This document shows positions 47,537 through 56,947 of a stretch of 64,000 nucleotides of DNA, one piece after another. A program made the translations under genes and the position numbers. The notes under the pieces are model-generated. The model was given only the letters and a program-made list of their open reading frames with translations, made no database searches and was not told where the DNA came from. Numbering within the stretch: position 1 is the stretch's first letter; every line of letters starts with the position of its first letter. The DNA is from JAADHI01 sp964451325 (GTDB lineage: Bacteria; Nitrospirota; Nitrospiria; SBBL01; JAADHI01): positions 1 to 64,000 of the forward strand of contig CAYVHO010000012.1 of assembly GCA_964451325.1 (NCBI GenBank), read 5' to 3'.

Positions 47537-49837
47537 CTACAGTTTCACGTTTCTAAGACGAAGTGCATTCATAATGACTGACACCGAGCTAAGACTCATC
47601 GCCGCCGCAGCAATCATCGGCGAAAGCAACATGCCGAAGAAGGGATACAAGACCCCAGCGGCAACCGGCACCCCGAGTGCGTTGTAGATAAAGGCAAAGA
47701 ATAGATTCTGCCGGATATTGGCCATTGTCGCCCGGCTCAAACGCCGTGCCCGAACAATGCCACGTAGATCGCCTTTCACCAGAGTCACACCCGCACTTTC
47801 CATGGCGACATCAGTTCCCGTCCCCATGGCGATACCCACCTGAGCCTGAGCCAGGGCGGGGGCGTCATTGATGCCATCACCCGCCATCGCGACAATCTTT
47901 CCTTCAGCCTGCAAGGCTTTCACCACCGAGGCTTTCTGGTCAGGAAGAACCTCTGCCTGAACCTGATCAATGTCGAGTTTTGAGGCGACCGCTTCTGCAG
48001 TCTTCAAGCTGTCTCCGGTCAACATAACCACTTTGATGCCTTCTTTATGTAGATTTTCAATGGCTTCGGGAGTCGATGCCTTTATCGGATCGGCCACACC
48101 AACAAGGCCTGCGGTTTTGCCGTCAATCGCCAAAAACATCACCGTCTGCCCCTCTGCTCGGCCAAGATCAGCCTGTCCGGGCAGTTCACCCGCCTTAATG
48201 TCGAGACTTTCCAACAGTTTGATATTGCCAAGCGCAACGATGTGACCCTCAACTTCGCCTGTTACCCCTTTACCGGTAATCGACTGAAAGTTGTTTGTTT
48301 TGCTCAAAGCAACACCACGTTCCTCGGCCCCCCGGACAATGGCCTCAGCCAAAGGATGTTCGCTCGACCGTTCCAGACTGGCGGCTAAACCTAAAGCCAG
48401 CTTTTCTTCAAAGCCGCCGACGGTGGTGACGGAAACCAGTTTTGGTTTTCCCTCTGTGAGCGTGCCGGTTTTATCGACGACTAAGGTATCGACCTTTCTC
48501 AAGATTTCCAAAGCCTCGGCATTTTTGATTAAAACGCCCATCATTGCGCCTTTTCCCGTACCCACCATGATCGACATCGGCGTCGCAAGACCCAATGCAC
48601 AGGGGCAGGCGATAATCAAGACCGCCACTGCGTTAATGACCGCATAGGCGATGGCAGGTTCCGGGCCGATGGCCGCCCATATAATAAAGGTTAAGATGGA
48701 AATGATGACCACAACCGGGACAAAATAACCCGCCACAACATCGACCAGCTTCTGGATCGGTGCACGGGTGCGCTGAGCATCAGCAACCATAAGGACAATT
48801 TGCGAAAGCAGGGTATCCGCCCCTACTTTTTCGGCCCGCATCAGAAGCCCGCCGGTGCCATTAATCGTTGCACCAATGAGTTTTTCTCCCGCCGATTTTT
48901 CAACCGGAATCGGCTCTCCTGTCACCATGGATTCATCGACATTACTTTCACCCTCAACCACCGTGCCGTCCACCGGAATTTTTTCACCGGGACGCACCCG
49001 CAAGACAAAACCGAGTTTCACATGTTCTAAGGGAATGTCTTCTTCTGTGCCATCTTCTCGAACGAGACGGGCTGTCTTAGGTGCCAGCCCGAGCAAGAGT
49101 TTAATGGCAGCGTTGGTTTGACTCCGAGCCCGAAGTTCGAGCAGTTGACCTAAGAGCACCAGTGCTGTAATCACTGCGGTCGCTTCAAAATAGACCGGAA
49201 CAACCCCAAATGCGTTAAAGACCGTTTTAGGGAAAATACCCGGTATCACCACACCAATAAAGGAATAGAGCCAAGCGACCGAAACACCCAAGCCGATCAG
49301 GGTAAACATATTCAGGTTTCGCGTGATGACCGATTTCACAGCGCGCACGTAAAAAATCCAACCGCACCACCAGACAACCGGCGCGGAAAGTACCAGCTCT
49401 ATCCATTGCCGCAGCCTCGGGTCAATGATTTCTGCCATGGCCGCAGGCCAGAATTCTGCTGCCATTGCGCTAAAAAAAACGGGAATGGCTAAAACGGCGC
49501 TCACCCAAAAACGGCGGTTCATGTCATCCAATTCGCTCGTATTTTCTTCTGCTTCTACGGTGCGTGCTTCGAGTGCCATGCCGCATTTTGGACAATCGCC
49601 GGGGCCGATTTGTTCGACCTCCGGGTGCATCGGACAGGTGTAAGTCGCCTCCGATTCGAGCGCGTCTTTTCCCTCTACGCTTTCTTCTTCGGGAGGAGCT
49701 AAATATTGATCGGGTTCTTTTTGAAAGGCGGACAAACACTTTGCACTACAAAAATAATAGATCTCCCCTTTGTGCTGATGACTGCCTGCCGCTGACGCTT
49801 TTTCGATGTCCATCCCACAAACAATATCTTTAGCCAT
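47537..49837 (-). CDS. copA: Copper-translocating P1B-type ATPase with N-terminal YHS domain
   Basis: The 766-residue ATPase exports Cu(I) from the cytoplasm. Its front end is a YHS domain (KDIVCGMDIEKASAAGSHQH, FCSAKCLSAFQKEPD) and a heavy-metal-binding domain (ATYTCPMHPEVEQIGPGDCP, KCGM), in place of the classical GMTCxxC domain. The transporter has about eight helices with IIACPCALGLATP at about residue 410, DKTGTLTEGKP at about 454, TGDSLKTAEAVA and AGDGINDAPALAQAQVGIAM, and the C-terminal MSLSSVSVIMNALRLR of copper pumps. Start GTG/ATG spacing is normal. A MerR-type operator lies at 49885-49905 upstream. YHS genes follow downstream. Confidence 0.95.
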   Translation of the reverse strand: MAKDIVCGMDIEKASAAGSHQHKGEIYYFCSAKCLSAFQKEPDQYLAPPEEESVEGKDALESEATYTCPMHPEVEQIGPGDCPKCGMALEARTVEAEENTSELDDMNRRFWVSAVLAIPVFFSAMAAEFWPAAMAEIIDPRLRQWIELVLSAPVVWWCGWIFYVRAVKSVITRNLNMFTLIGLGVSVAWLYSFIGVVIPGIFPKTVFNAFGVVPVYFEATAVITALVLLGQLLELRARSQTNAAIKLLLGLAPKTARLVREDGTEEDIPLEHVKLGFVLRVRPGEKIPVDGTVVEGESNVDESMVTGEPIPVEKSAGEKLIGATINGTGGLLMRAEKVGADTLLSQIVLMVADAQRTRAPIQKLVDVVAGYFVPVVVIISILTFIIWAAIGPEPAIAYAVINAVAVLIIACPCALGLATPMSIMVGTGKGAMMGVLIKNAEALEILRKVDTLVVDKTGTLTEGKPKLVSVTTVGGFEEKLALGLAASLERSSEHPLAEAIVRGAEERGVALSKTNNFQSITGKGVTGEVEGHIVALGNIKLLESLDIKAGELPGQADLGRAEGQTVMFLAIDGKTAGLVGVADPIKASTPEAIENLHKEGIKVVMLTGDSLKTAEAVASKLDIDQVQAEVLPDQKASVVKALQAEGKIVAMAGDGINDAPALAQAQVGIAMGTGTDVAMESAGVTLVKGDLRGIVRARRLSRATMANIRQNLFFAFIYNALGVPVAAGVLYPFFGMLLSPMIAAAAMSLSSVSVIMNALRLRNVKL

Positions 49838-49884
49838 TTTTCACCTCCCCATGTTTATCTTTAATCTGATGGTTTTACCCTTCA

Positions 49885-49905
49885 AGCTATGTGTTACTCA
49901 CAGGT
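49885..49905 (-). promoter_or_regulatory. MerR-type operator before copA
   Basis: A 21-bp imperfect palindrome reads, on the minus strand, ACCTGTGAG, TAA, CACATAGCT. It matches the sites at 50419-50439 and 56826-56846 in both arms. The -35 box is TTTACC; the -10 is weak. It lies 48 bases before the copA start. Confidence 0.7.
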
Positions 49906-49928
49906 AAAGCATTTTTAAAATGATCCAT

Positions 49929-50372
49929 TCACGAGGATGTCTTCCTTGTTTTAATTGTTGTCACCGGACAAACGGCCATTCGCACAACGCGTTCCGCCTG
50001 GCTCCCCATTAACATGTGGTTAAGACCCTTTCTGCCATGGGTCCCCATCATGATGAGATCTGAATCCATCTTTTCCGCCATGCGCAGAATTTCAAGATAG
50101 GGTGTGCCATTGGCGATCTCGAACGTGGCCGTAATTTCTGCTTGGGCCGAACGAATGACTAGATCATTCAATAAGGCACGGGCACGGTCCATCATATAGG
50201 CGTAGCCTTCATCGAAAAGTGCAGTCATCTCATCGGGATGATCAAGACGATCTACGACATGAAGAAAACACACCTCAGCACCAAACTGTTTGACCATTGG
50301 CAAGGCCGCATCAATGGCCTCATTGGATAATTCAGAAAAATCAGTTGGAATCAGTACCTTTTTAACACCCAT
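49929..50372 (-). CDS. Universal stress protein (UspA family)
   Basis: The 147-residue single-domain protein starts MGVKKVLIPTDFSELSNEAI and ends with the ATP-binding signature MGTHGRKGLNHMLMGSQAER followed by VVRMAVCPVTTIK, so it is of the nucleotide-binding type. Family members are induced under growth arrest and various stresses. Start 50372 is preferred to the ATG one codon before. It is preceded by the best of the three MerR-type operators (50419-50439), so it should respond to the same metal as copA and cusCBA, which is uncommon for a universal stress protein. Its precise role is not known. Confidence 0.92.
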   Translation of the reverse strand: MGVKKVLIPTDFSELSNEAIDAALPMVKQFGAEVCFLHVVDRLDHPDEMTALFDEGYAYMMDRARALLNDLVIRSAQAEITATFEIANGTPYLEILRMAEKMDSDLIMMGTHGRKGLNHMLMGSQAERVVRMAVCPVTTIKTRKTSS

Positions 50373-50418
50373 CACACACCTCCTTATCTAAATCATTAGC
50401 TTATGGTTTAATTCTAAA

Positions 50419-50439
50419 ACCTATGTGTCGCTCACAGGT
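50419..50439 (-). promoter_or_regulatory. MerR-type operator and promoter before usp
   Basis: On the minus strand TTGACC (50442-50437) and TTAGAA (50417-50412) are separated by exactly 19 bases, the stretched spacing typical of MerR-activated promoters. The spacer is filled by a 21-bp palindrome with arms ACCTGTGAG and CACATAGGT. It is the clearest of the three copies of this site. Confidence 0.8.
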
Positions 50440-50487
50440 CAAGGGTTTTTTTTATGGGTAGGAGAAAACTTGAGGTGGAGACTGGAT

Positions 50488-50946
50488 TTAGCGGGTTTCG
50501 TGGCAATGCGCGCAGGCTTCGGAAATCGTGCGGGCTAAATAAAAACCCGGGGGTTGTGCCAAGAGCGCACGTCGGGCCGCAACGAGTTCTTGTCGAAATT
50601 CGCTAATGTGCCCCGAAACCTCCTGATGATTTGAGGGCCACCCTTCCGTTCCGAGGCTCGCTGTCATTGCCTCCATTTCCAAGAGAATTCCTACCGCTTC
50701 CTGTGTTTGGATTTTTCCGGGTTCCTCAATCTCACTCAGGATGCGATCAAGCCGTGCGACTTTTTGGGCCAGCCGCGACATTGTCGTGTGTAACTGCTGA
50801 GCGGTAATGTAATTGAAGTTAGGGGGATAGGTGTGTTCACGAATATGTTTCAGAGAACTTGCACTACATGCAACAAAAATTGTACTAAACAATATGAGAA
50901 ACGTAATGACCAGACTGGAATTCTTAAGACGACTCTGACTTTTCAA
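50488..50946 (-). CDS. Lipoprotein with single C-terminal CxxCH heme motif, coupled to cusA
   Basis: The 152-residue protein starts with TTG at 50946, overlapping the cusA TGA as TTGA, six bases after GGAGG. It has a lipoprotein signal (SLVITFLILFSTIFVACSAS, lipid cysteine at FVAC). The mature part is helical (TAQQLHTTMSRLAQKVARLD, RILSEIEEPGKIQTQEAVGI), and the extreme end is SEACAHCHETR with a CxxCH heme site four residues from the terminus. The four-helix type fold with a C-terminal heme resembles cytochrome c'. Translation coupling to a copper RND pump is unusual and suggests a periplasmic redox or metal-sensing role. Confidence 0.7.
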   Translation of the reverse strand: MKSQSRLKNSSLVITFLILFSTIFVACSASSLKHIREHTYPPNFNYITAQQLHTTMSRLAQKVARLDRILSEIEEPGKIQTQEAVGILLEMEAMTASLGTEGWPSNHQEVSGHISEFRQELVAARRALLAQPPGFYLARTISEACAHCHETR

Positions 50947-53900
50947 AACCCACCTCCTTTTTCTTTTAAGTCCCAACCTTTCCAAAGTGCATAAACTGCG
51001 GGAATGACCAAGAGCGTCAGAATGGTCGAAGAAATCAATCCCCCGACCATGGGTGCGGCAATGCGTTTCATGATTTGTGAGCCACTTCCGGTAGACCACA
51101 TAATGGGCAATAGGCCAATGACCGTGGTTGTGGTCGTCATCATGACAGGGCGTACCCGCTCAAGGGCGGCCCGGATCACCGATTGATAAAGATCGGTAAC
51201 ACGGGTCATTTTCCCTTCTTCTCTGCGATCTTGATAAGATTTTTCGAGATAGACAAGCATAATGACACCGGTTTCTGCTGAAAGCCCGGCAAGGGCAATG
51301 AAGCCCACGCCAATGGCGACGCTCATGTTGTAACCCAGCAAATAAACCAGCCAGATTCCGCCAATCAAGGAAAAAGGAATGGAGAGCATGACGATGAGGC
51401 TTTGCGTGAAATTGCCGAAGTTAAAATAGAGCAAGAGCATGATAATCACGAGGGTGATGGGAAAAACAACCTGCAAACGCTTCTGCGCCCGCTCCATATA
51501 TTCGTATTGTCCGCTCCAAAGCAGGGAGTATCCTGCGGGCAGTTTGATTTTTTCCTGAACGACGGCTTGTGCATTTTTGACATAGGTGCCGACATCAATT
51601 CCCCTAAGATCAACATAAATCCAGGCATTGAGACGGGCATTTTCACTTTTGATGGCAGGTGGGCCTTTTGTGATTTTTAAAGTTGCGACTTGGGAAATGG
51701 GGATGTGCTCGCCTTTTTCTGTCGGGATTAAGATGCGCTTCAGATCGGCAATATCGTCACGAAGCTCCCTTTTGTAGCGCAGATTGACGGGATAGCGCTC
51801 CAGACCTTCAACCGTTTCAGTAATATTGACACCGCCGATTGCAGTCATAATGACATCTTGAATATCTCCAACGGTTAGGCCGTAACGGGCCGCTTTTGCG
51901 CGATCGATTTCATAATCAAGGTAGTTACCCCCTGCAACCCGTTCGGAATAAACGCTCAAGGTCCCTGGCACCTCCCTTAAAACGGCTTCAATTTCTTTTC
52001 CGACGCGTTCTAATACCACGAGGTCTGCTCCGGCGACCTTGATGCCGACGGGCGTTTTAATGCCGGTGGAAAGCATGTCGATGCGGGTTTTAATCGGCAT
52101 TGTCCAGGCATTGGTCACGCCGGGAAATTTAATGGCATCGTCGAGCATCTCAACCAGTTTTTCAACCGTTGTTATGCCCTCTCGCCACTCTGATTCGGGT
52201 TTAAGTACGATAGTGGTCTCCATCATGGCAAGGGAGGCAGGGTCAGTCGCCGTTTCGGCACGTCCTACTTTTCCGACCACATGTTTCACCTCAGGAAAGG
52301 ACTTGATGATGCGGTCGGTCTGTTGCAGCAACTCTTTTGCCTTTGTAATGGAGATACCCGGCAGGGTCGTTGGCATGTAGAGTAAATCCCCTTCATTTAA
52401 AGGAGGCATAAATTCCGAACCGATTTTAATAAAGGGGTAGGCACTTGCCACCAGGATCAGTATGGAGATGATGATCACCGTTTTTCTAAATCGAAGTACG
52501 GCAGTGATGACGGGTCGGTAGGACCAGTTTAAAAACCGCGCAATCGGGTTCTTTTTTTCCGAGGGGATTTTTCCGCGAATAAAATAGCCCATGAGGACTG
52601 GAATAACCGTCACCGAGACGAAGGCTGCGGCAGCCATCGTATAACTCCAGGTATAAGCAAGCGGTCTAAACAAGCGTCCTTCCTGAGCTTCAAGGGTGAA
52701 GATCGGCATGAAGGAGACAATAATAATCAGCAGGGAGAAAAAGAGGGAAGGCCCGACTTCGGCTGCCGCATTTTTAATGATCTCCCAATGTTCTTTTTTA
52801 TCGCGGTCCCGTTCAAGGTGTTTGTGGGCATTTTCGACCATGACAACAGCCGCATCGACCATCACTCCGATGGCGATGGCAATACCGCCGAGTGACATGA
52901 TATTGGCATTGATCCCTTGCAGATTCATTAGAATGAAGGCAATGAGAATGCCCAGCGGTAGGCTGGCCAGGGCCACAAAGGCCGAACGGAAGTGCAGCAA
53001 AAAGAGGACGCAGACCAGGGTGACGACGATCAACTGTTCAGTTAATTTTTCTTTCAGATTTGAAATCGCCCGCAGGATGAGGCCGGAGCGGTCGTAGAAC
53101 GGAAGGATCTTCACTCCTTCCGGCAGACCGGCTTCAAGTGTTGCGAGTTTCTTTTTGACATTTTGAATGGTTTCCAAGGCGTTCTCTCCGAAACGCATGA
53201 TGACGATGCCACCGACAACTTCTCCTTCACCATTTTTTTCAAGAATGCCGCGCCGAAGTTCCGGGCCGAGGCGCACCTTGGCCACATCTCGAATGAGGAT
53301 GGGTGTCCCTTTGTCATCAACACCGACAGGGGTCTGTTCGAGGTCTTCAATCGACTTGATGTAACCCAATCCACGCACCATGAATTCCGTTTCGGCCATT
53401 TCAATAACCTTGCCACCAACGTCCTGGTTGCTGCGTTTGATAGCGTGTTTGACTTTAGAAAGGGGCAGGTTATAGGCGATGAGCCGATTCGGATCAATCT
53501 CTACCTGGTATTGTTTGACAAAGCCGCCAATGGAGGCGACTTCTGCCACACCTGCGACACTTGAAAGTTCATAGCGTAAAAACCAGTCTTGTATCGAACG
53601 CAATTGGGCCAGGTCGTGCCGATCGGATTCGACGGTATATTGGTAGATCCAGCCGACACCTGTGGCATCGGGGCCCAGTGTCGGCGTGACACCTGAAGGC
53701 AGCTTTTTTGAGACATAGTTCAAATATTCCAGCACACGACTTCTGGCCCAATAGAGATCTGTGTCATCCTCAAAAATGATGTAAACAAAGGAAAAACCGA
53801 AAAAGGAGTAGCCCCTGACCGTTGACGCTTTCGGAACAGAGAGCATCGTCGTGGTTAAGGGATAGGTGACCTGATCTTCGATCACCTGTGGGGCTTGCCC

Positions 53901-54077
53901 CGGAAATTCGGTGAAGATGATGACCTGCACATCGGATAAATCAGGAATGGCATCCAGTGGAATCGTGCTCACAGCATAGATGCCTGCTCCAGATAAAAAA
54001 AAGGTGAAGAGCAACACAAGAACCCGGTTTTTAATCGAAAAACCAATGACCTTTTCCAGGACACCTTCTTTTTTCAT
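50943..54077 (-). CDS. cusA: CusA-type copper/silver efflux RND transporter
   Basis: The 1044-residue inner-membrane pump has twelve helices and two large periplasmic domains, typical of the heavy-metal RND subfamily. The start VIGFSIKNRVLVLLFTFFLS and STIPLDAIPDLSDVQVIIFT is the family hallmark. The copper-binding methionine triad of CusA is kept: LLYMPTTLPG (Met568), LAMMETT (Met618) and RIDMLSTG (Met668) match E. coli positions 573, 623 and 672, so Cu(I)/Ag(I) is the likely substrate rather than Zn/Cd/Co. The proton-relay segment GGIAIAIGVMVDAAVVMVEN is intact. It ends the cusC-cusB-cusA series and overlaps cusB by four bases. Confidence 0.96.
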   Translation of the reverse strand: MKKEGVLEKVIGFSIKNRVLVLLFTFFLSGAGIYAVSTIPLDAIPDLSDVQVIIFTEFPGQAPQVIEDQVTYPLTTTMLSVPKASTVRGYSFFGFSFVYIIFEDDTDLYWARSRVLEYLNYVSKKLPSGVTPTLGPDATGVGWIYQYTVESDRHDLAQLRSIQDWFLRYELSSVAGVAEVASIGGFVKQYQVEIDPNRLIAYNLPLSKVKHAIKRSNQDVGGKVIEMAETEFMVRGLGYIKSIEDLEQTPVGVDDKGTPILIRDVAKVRLGPELRRGILEKNGEGEVVGGIVIMRFGENALETIQNVKKKLATLEAGLPEGVKILPFYDRSGLILRAISNLKEKLTEQLIVVTLVCVLFLLHFRSAFVALASLPLGILIAFILMNLQGINANIMSLGGIAIAIGVMVDAAVVMVENAHKHLERDRDKKEHWEIIKNAAAEVGPSLFFSLLIIIVSFMPIFTLEAQEGRLFRPLAYTWSYTMAAAAFVSVTVIPVLMGYFIRGKIPSEKKNPIARFLNWSYRPVITAVLRFRKTVIIISILILVASAYPFIKIGSEFMPPLNEGDLLYMPTTLPGISITKAKELLQQTDRIIKSFPEVKHVVGKVGRAETATDPASLAMMETTIVLKPESEWREGITTVEKLVEMLDDAIKFPGVTNAWTMPIKTRIDMLSTGIKTPVGIKVAGADLVVLERVGKEIEAVLREVPGTLSVYSERVAGGNYLDYEIDRAKAARYGLTVGDIQDVIMTAIGGVNITETVEGLERYPVNLRYKRELRDDIADLKRILIPTEKGEHIPISQVATLKITKGPPAIKSENARLNAWIYVDLRGIDVGTYVKNAQAVVQEKIKLPAGYSLLWSGQYEYMERAQKRLQVVFPITLVIIMLLLYFNFGNFTQSLIVMLSIPFSLIGGIWLVYLLGYNMSVAIGVGFIALAGLSAETGVIMLVYLEKSYQDRREEGKMTRVTDLYQSVIRAALERVRPVMMTTTTTVIGLLPIMWSTGSGSQIMKRIAAPMVGGLISSTILTLLVIPAVYALWKGWDLKEKGGGF

Positions 54078-55462
54078 GGCATGCTCCCTTCCGTCCCTGC
54101 GTCCATTTTCATGCCTTCCATGTCATCCGTGCTATTTGTGTCTTCCATCCCGGACATGTCGCCATTCTCTTTCATTTCACCCTGATCCGGCATGTCGTTC
54201 TTTCCTTTGGGTGAGATCATTTTTGCGATGGCCTCATTCAAGCGGCTTTCGGAATCAATGAGAAACTGCGCCGAGATCACCACCTCCTCACCTGAACGTA
54301 GTCCTTCAATGATTTGGCTTTCATTTCCGGATTCAATGCCGACCTTGACCTCTCTCGGTTCAAATTTTCCGGGTGCCCGCACAACAAGGATCTTTTCCTT
54401 TCCGTCGACACGTAAAATTGCCTCGGAAGGAATGACAAGGGCATCCACCTGCCGCGTGGCCTCAATACTCACATCCGCATACATATCAGGTTTTAGCAGG
54501 GCCTTTGAATTGTCGAATTCGAGGCGAACTTTGATGGTTCGCGTCTTGGCTTCCACATAGGGATAAATGTAGGTGATTTCGCCCTCGAAGGTCTTTCCGG
54601 GCAAAGCCGTGAGTGTCATTTTTCCGATATCACCGACGGAGATCCAAGGCAGTTCGTATTCGTAAATATCGACATAGACCCACACCTTTTTCAGCCCTGC
54701 AATCCGGTAGATTTCGGTTTTAGGGGTCACAAACTGCCCTTGCCGTGCGCCGATTTTCAAGACAAACCCTTCAAAGGGGGAGTGGATATGCAGATACTGT
54801 TTAATTTGCCGATCTTTTTCCAGCTCTAAAATTTGATGCTCTGGTACGTCCAAAAGTTCAAGGCGTTCTCTGGACGAGGCGACAAGGGCTAAAGCACCCT
54901 TTTGAATCTCTTCAATCGGGCTATCGGCCAAAACTTTTTGGTTATCTAAGGCCAGTAAATATTCCTGCTGACTGGTGACCAATTGCGGCGAATAGATGCT
55001 GAGCAACAACATATCTTTTGAAACGGGCTGGCCCGTTTTATCAACATAGAGTTTTTCGATCCAGCCTTGTGTTTTGGGATGCAGACGGGAAAGGCGTTCT
55101 TCGTCGTAGTCCAAACGACCAATGGTATTGATGTTTCTCGAAAGGGTTTTAAGCTCCGCAAACGCTGTGCGTACACCGATGTTCTGCGTGGTGACCGGGT
55201 CAATCCTGACTGTGCCGGTGGGATCACCGTCATTGTTAGCATCGTCGGCGTAGACCGGCACATAGGCCATGCCCATGTCATCGGTTGTGGGTGTGACAGA
55301 GGTCATGTCGGGATTCATGGGATGACGATAAAAAAGCGGCTCGGCCTCTGCTTCTTCGCTTGCGGGACTTGTTGTCTGATTCGAGTTTTGATTTGCAAAC
55401 CAATAACCACCGGATAATCCGAATAAAAGTGCAATGGCTGCAAAAACCAGATTATTTCGCAT
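54074..55462 (-). CDS. cusB: CusB-type periplasmic adaptor of the RND pump
   Basis: The 462-residue membrane-fusion protein starts with a signal anchor (LVFAAIALLFGLSGGYWFAN). Next is a metal-binding motif (PLFYRHPMNPDMTSVTPTTD, DMGMAYVPVY), the HMBD-like segment typical of copper adaptors. Then come the hairpin and barrel domains (GWIEKLYVDKTGQPVSKDML, LHIHSPFEGFVLKIGARQGQ, GEITYIYPYVEAKTRTIKVR). The C-terminus is Met/Asp-rich (DMSGMEDTNSTDDMEGMKMD), which may bind copper. The start was set at 55462, where AAGGAGC precedes the ATG. It overlaps cusA by four bases and cusC by eleven. It hands Cu(I) to CusA. Confidence 0.95.
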   Translation of the reverse strand: MRNNLVFAAIALLFGLSGGYWFANQNSNQTTSPASEEAEAEPLFYRHPMNPDMTSVTPTTDDMGMAYVPVYADDANNDGDPTGTVRIDPVTTQNIGVRTAFAELKTLSRNINTIGRLDYDEERLSRLHPKTQGWIEKLYVDKTGQPVSKDMLLLSIYSPQLVTSQQEYLLALDNQKVLADSPIEEIQKGALALVASSRERLELLDVPEHQILELEKDRQIKQYLHIHSPFEGFVLKIGARQGQFVTPKTEIYRIAGLKKVWVYVDIYEYELPWISVGDIGKMTLTALPGKTFEGEITYIYPYVEAKTRTIKVRLEFDNSKALLKPDMYADVSIEATRQVDALVIPSEAILRVDGKEKILVVRAPGKFEPREVKVGIESGNESQIIEGLRSGEEVVISAQFLIDSESRLNEAIAKMISPKGKNDMPDQGEMKENGDMSGMEDTNSTDDMEGMKMDAGTEGSMP

Positions 55463-56762
55463 TGATTTGCTCCTTTCCAATCATATGAGCAAGCTGAGCC
55501 AAGGTGATATTGGCTTCGCTCAAGGTCTTCCAATATTGGATTTCAAAGTTATAAAGCGTGAGTTGAGCACGCACGAGATTCAAAAAATCAACCTTGTTGA
55601 CCTGGTAGCCGGATAACATCGAAGCCACGGTTTGTTTTGCCTGCGGAATAATACCCGTTTTAAATAAAGAAACCTGCGCACTCAATTGTCGATAGCTTGC
55701 CAAGGCACTGGAGATTTCTGACTCAATCTGTTTTTGTTGATCTGCAAGCATCCAGCGGGCGGTCGTTAATTCATGCAAACGCTGGTCTATGGCCTTGCTC
55801 TGTTTGTTTTTTCCGTAGACGGGCAGGTTCATCGAAAAAAGCAGGCTGACAAAATCGGAGCGGTCCCCGCGCCCCGGATTTTGTCCGCCTCTATAACCGT
55901 AAACCGCACCGAGTTTAAAATCCGGTTCATAGCCTTTTTTGGCTAAATTGAGTCGGCTACGGGCAGCAAAAATACGGTCTTTGAACGCAGCAAGCAAGGG
56001 ACGATCTTTTTTATAGTCTTGCAGTAAACGCTTTTCGTTCGGTACCGGAGGCAGTGTTTCTGAAACGGTCTTTGGGAGTTGGATCCCTTGATCGGTCGGA
56101 CGGTTTAAGAGTCCATTTAAGGACGCCTCCGTCTTGCGCCGCTTTGCATGAAGGGTGATTTCCAGATCAAGCAGTTTTGAAAGTTCTAGCTGTGCAAGCA
56201 AGACATCCTGTTGTAAACCCTTGCCGACCTTGTATTTTGTCTGGGCGATTTCAACAAATTGAGTGAGCAGTGTTTTATTTTGCCCGATAATTTCTAAGGC
56301 CATGTCGTTTTTAAAAATAGCCCACCAACGGGTTTTGACTTGTCGGATGAGAGATAAACGCGTTTCGTTCACCGACTTTTCTGCAGCCTGAGCCTGGTAT
56401 TGGGCCGTCTTTTTTCTCAAGGCCAGCTTTCCCGGAAAGGGAAAGGCCTGCATGATGCCGACCTGGAGTTGTGTCATCGGCTCCTGTTCGAGATTAAAGG
56501 TATCGGTCGGAAGATTGCGTGCATTGAGACTCAAATGAGGGTCGGGTAGGCTTTCTGCTTGAGAGGGCTTTTTCGCCAAAGCCTTAGCGAAGGAGCCGAC
56601 TCTTGCAAGGCCTGGATTGCTGTTGAGGGCCTCTGAGATCGCGTCTTGCAATTGAAGTAAATCCTCCCTTGTATGCTTAACCTCCTCTTCAGATTTTGCC
56701 TGTGTTGGCATCAGAATTATCAGAGAAATCAATAAAAAAGAATAGAAAGTCAGGCGAAACAT
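55452..56762 (-). CDS. cusC: CusC/TolC-type outer-membrane efflux protein
   Basis: The 436-residue protein has a signal peptide (YSFLLISLIILMPTQAKSEE). Two repeats of the outer-membrane efflux family follow, with DAISEALNSNPGLARVGSFA and DPHLSLNARNLPTDTFNLEQ in the first, and GYEPDFKLGAVYGYRGGQNP, SLLFSMNLPVYGKNKQS and MLSGYQVNKVDFLNLVRAQL in the second. It forms the outer channel for the copper pump. No N-terminal lipid cysteine is seen, unlike E. coli CusC. A MerR-type operator and promoter lie at 56826-56846, and merR itself is upstream, read in the same direction. It is the first gene of the cusCBA series. Confidence 0.93.
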   Translation of the reverse strand: MFRLTFYSFLLISLIILMPTQAKSEEEVKHTREDLLQLQDAISEALNSNPGLARVGSFAKALAKKPSQAESLPDPHLSLNARNLPTDTFNLEQEPMTQLQVGIMQAFPFPGKLALRKKTAQYQAQAAEKSVNETRLSLIRQVKTRWWAIFKNDMALEIIGQNKTLLTQFVEIAQTKYKVGKGLQQDVLLAQLELSKLLDLEITLHAKRRKTEASLNGLLNRPTDQGIQLPKTVSETLPPVPNEKRLLQDYKKDRPLLAAFKDRIFAARSRLNLAKKGYEPDFKLGAVYGYRGGQNPGRGDRSDFVSLLFSMNLPVYGKNKQSKAIDQRLHELTTARWMLADQQKQIESEISSALASYRQLSAQVSLFKTGIIPQAKQTVASMLSGYQVNKVDFLNLVRAQLTLYNFEIQYWKTLSEANITLAQLAHMIGKEQINAK

Positions 56763-56825
56763 GGGAAAACCTCCATTTTTTATCGTTTAAAACCACTCCG
56801 TCAAGAAAACCAGCTCAACCTTACA

Positions 56826-56846
56826 AGCTGTGTGCTGGACACAGGT
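56826..56846 (-). promoter_or_regulatory. MerR-type operator and promoter before cusC
   Basis: On the minus strand a TTGACC -35 box (56849-56844) runs into a 21-bp palindrome with arms ACCTGTGTC and CACACAGCT. A weak -10 (GTAAGG) lies about 19 bases from the -35. The same site precedes usp and copA. It sits between merR and cusC. Confidence 0.75.
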
Positions 56847-56947
56847 CAAGTCTTTTTATCGGTGAGGGAGAGACCCGAAATGACAATTAGTCAATAGGAG
56901 GTTGTCGGACTTAGATCAATTCCTGCGTGCAGGCATAATGGACGACT

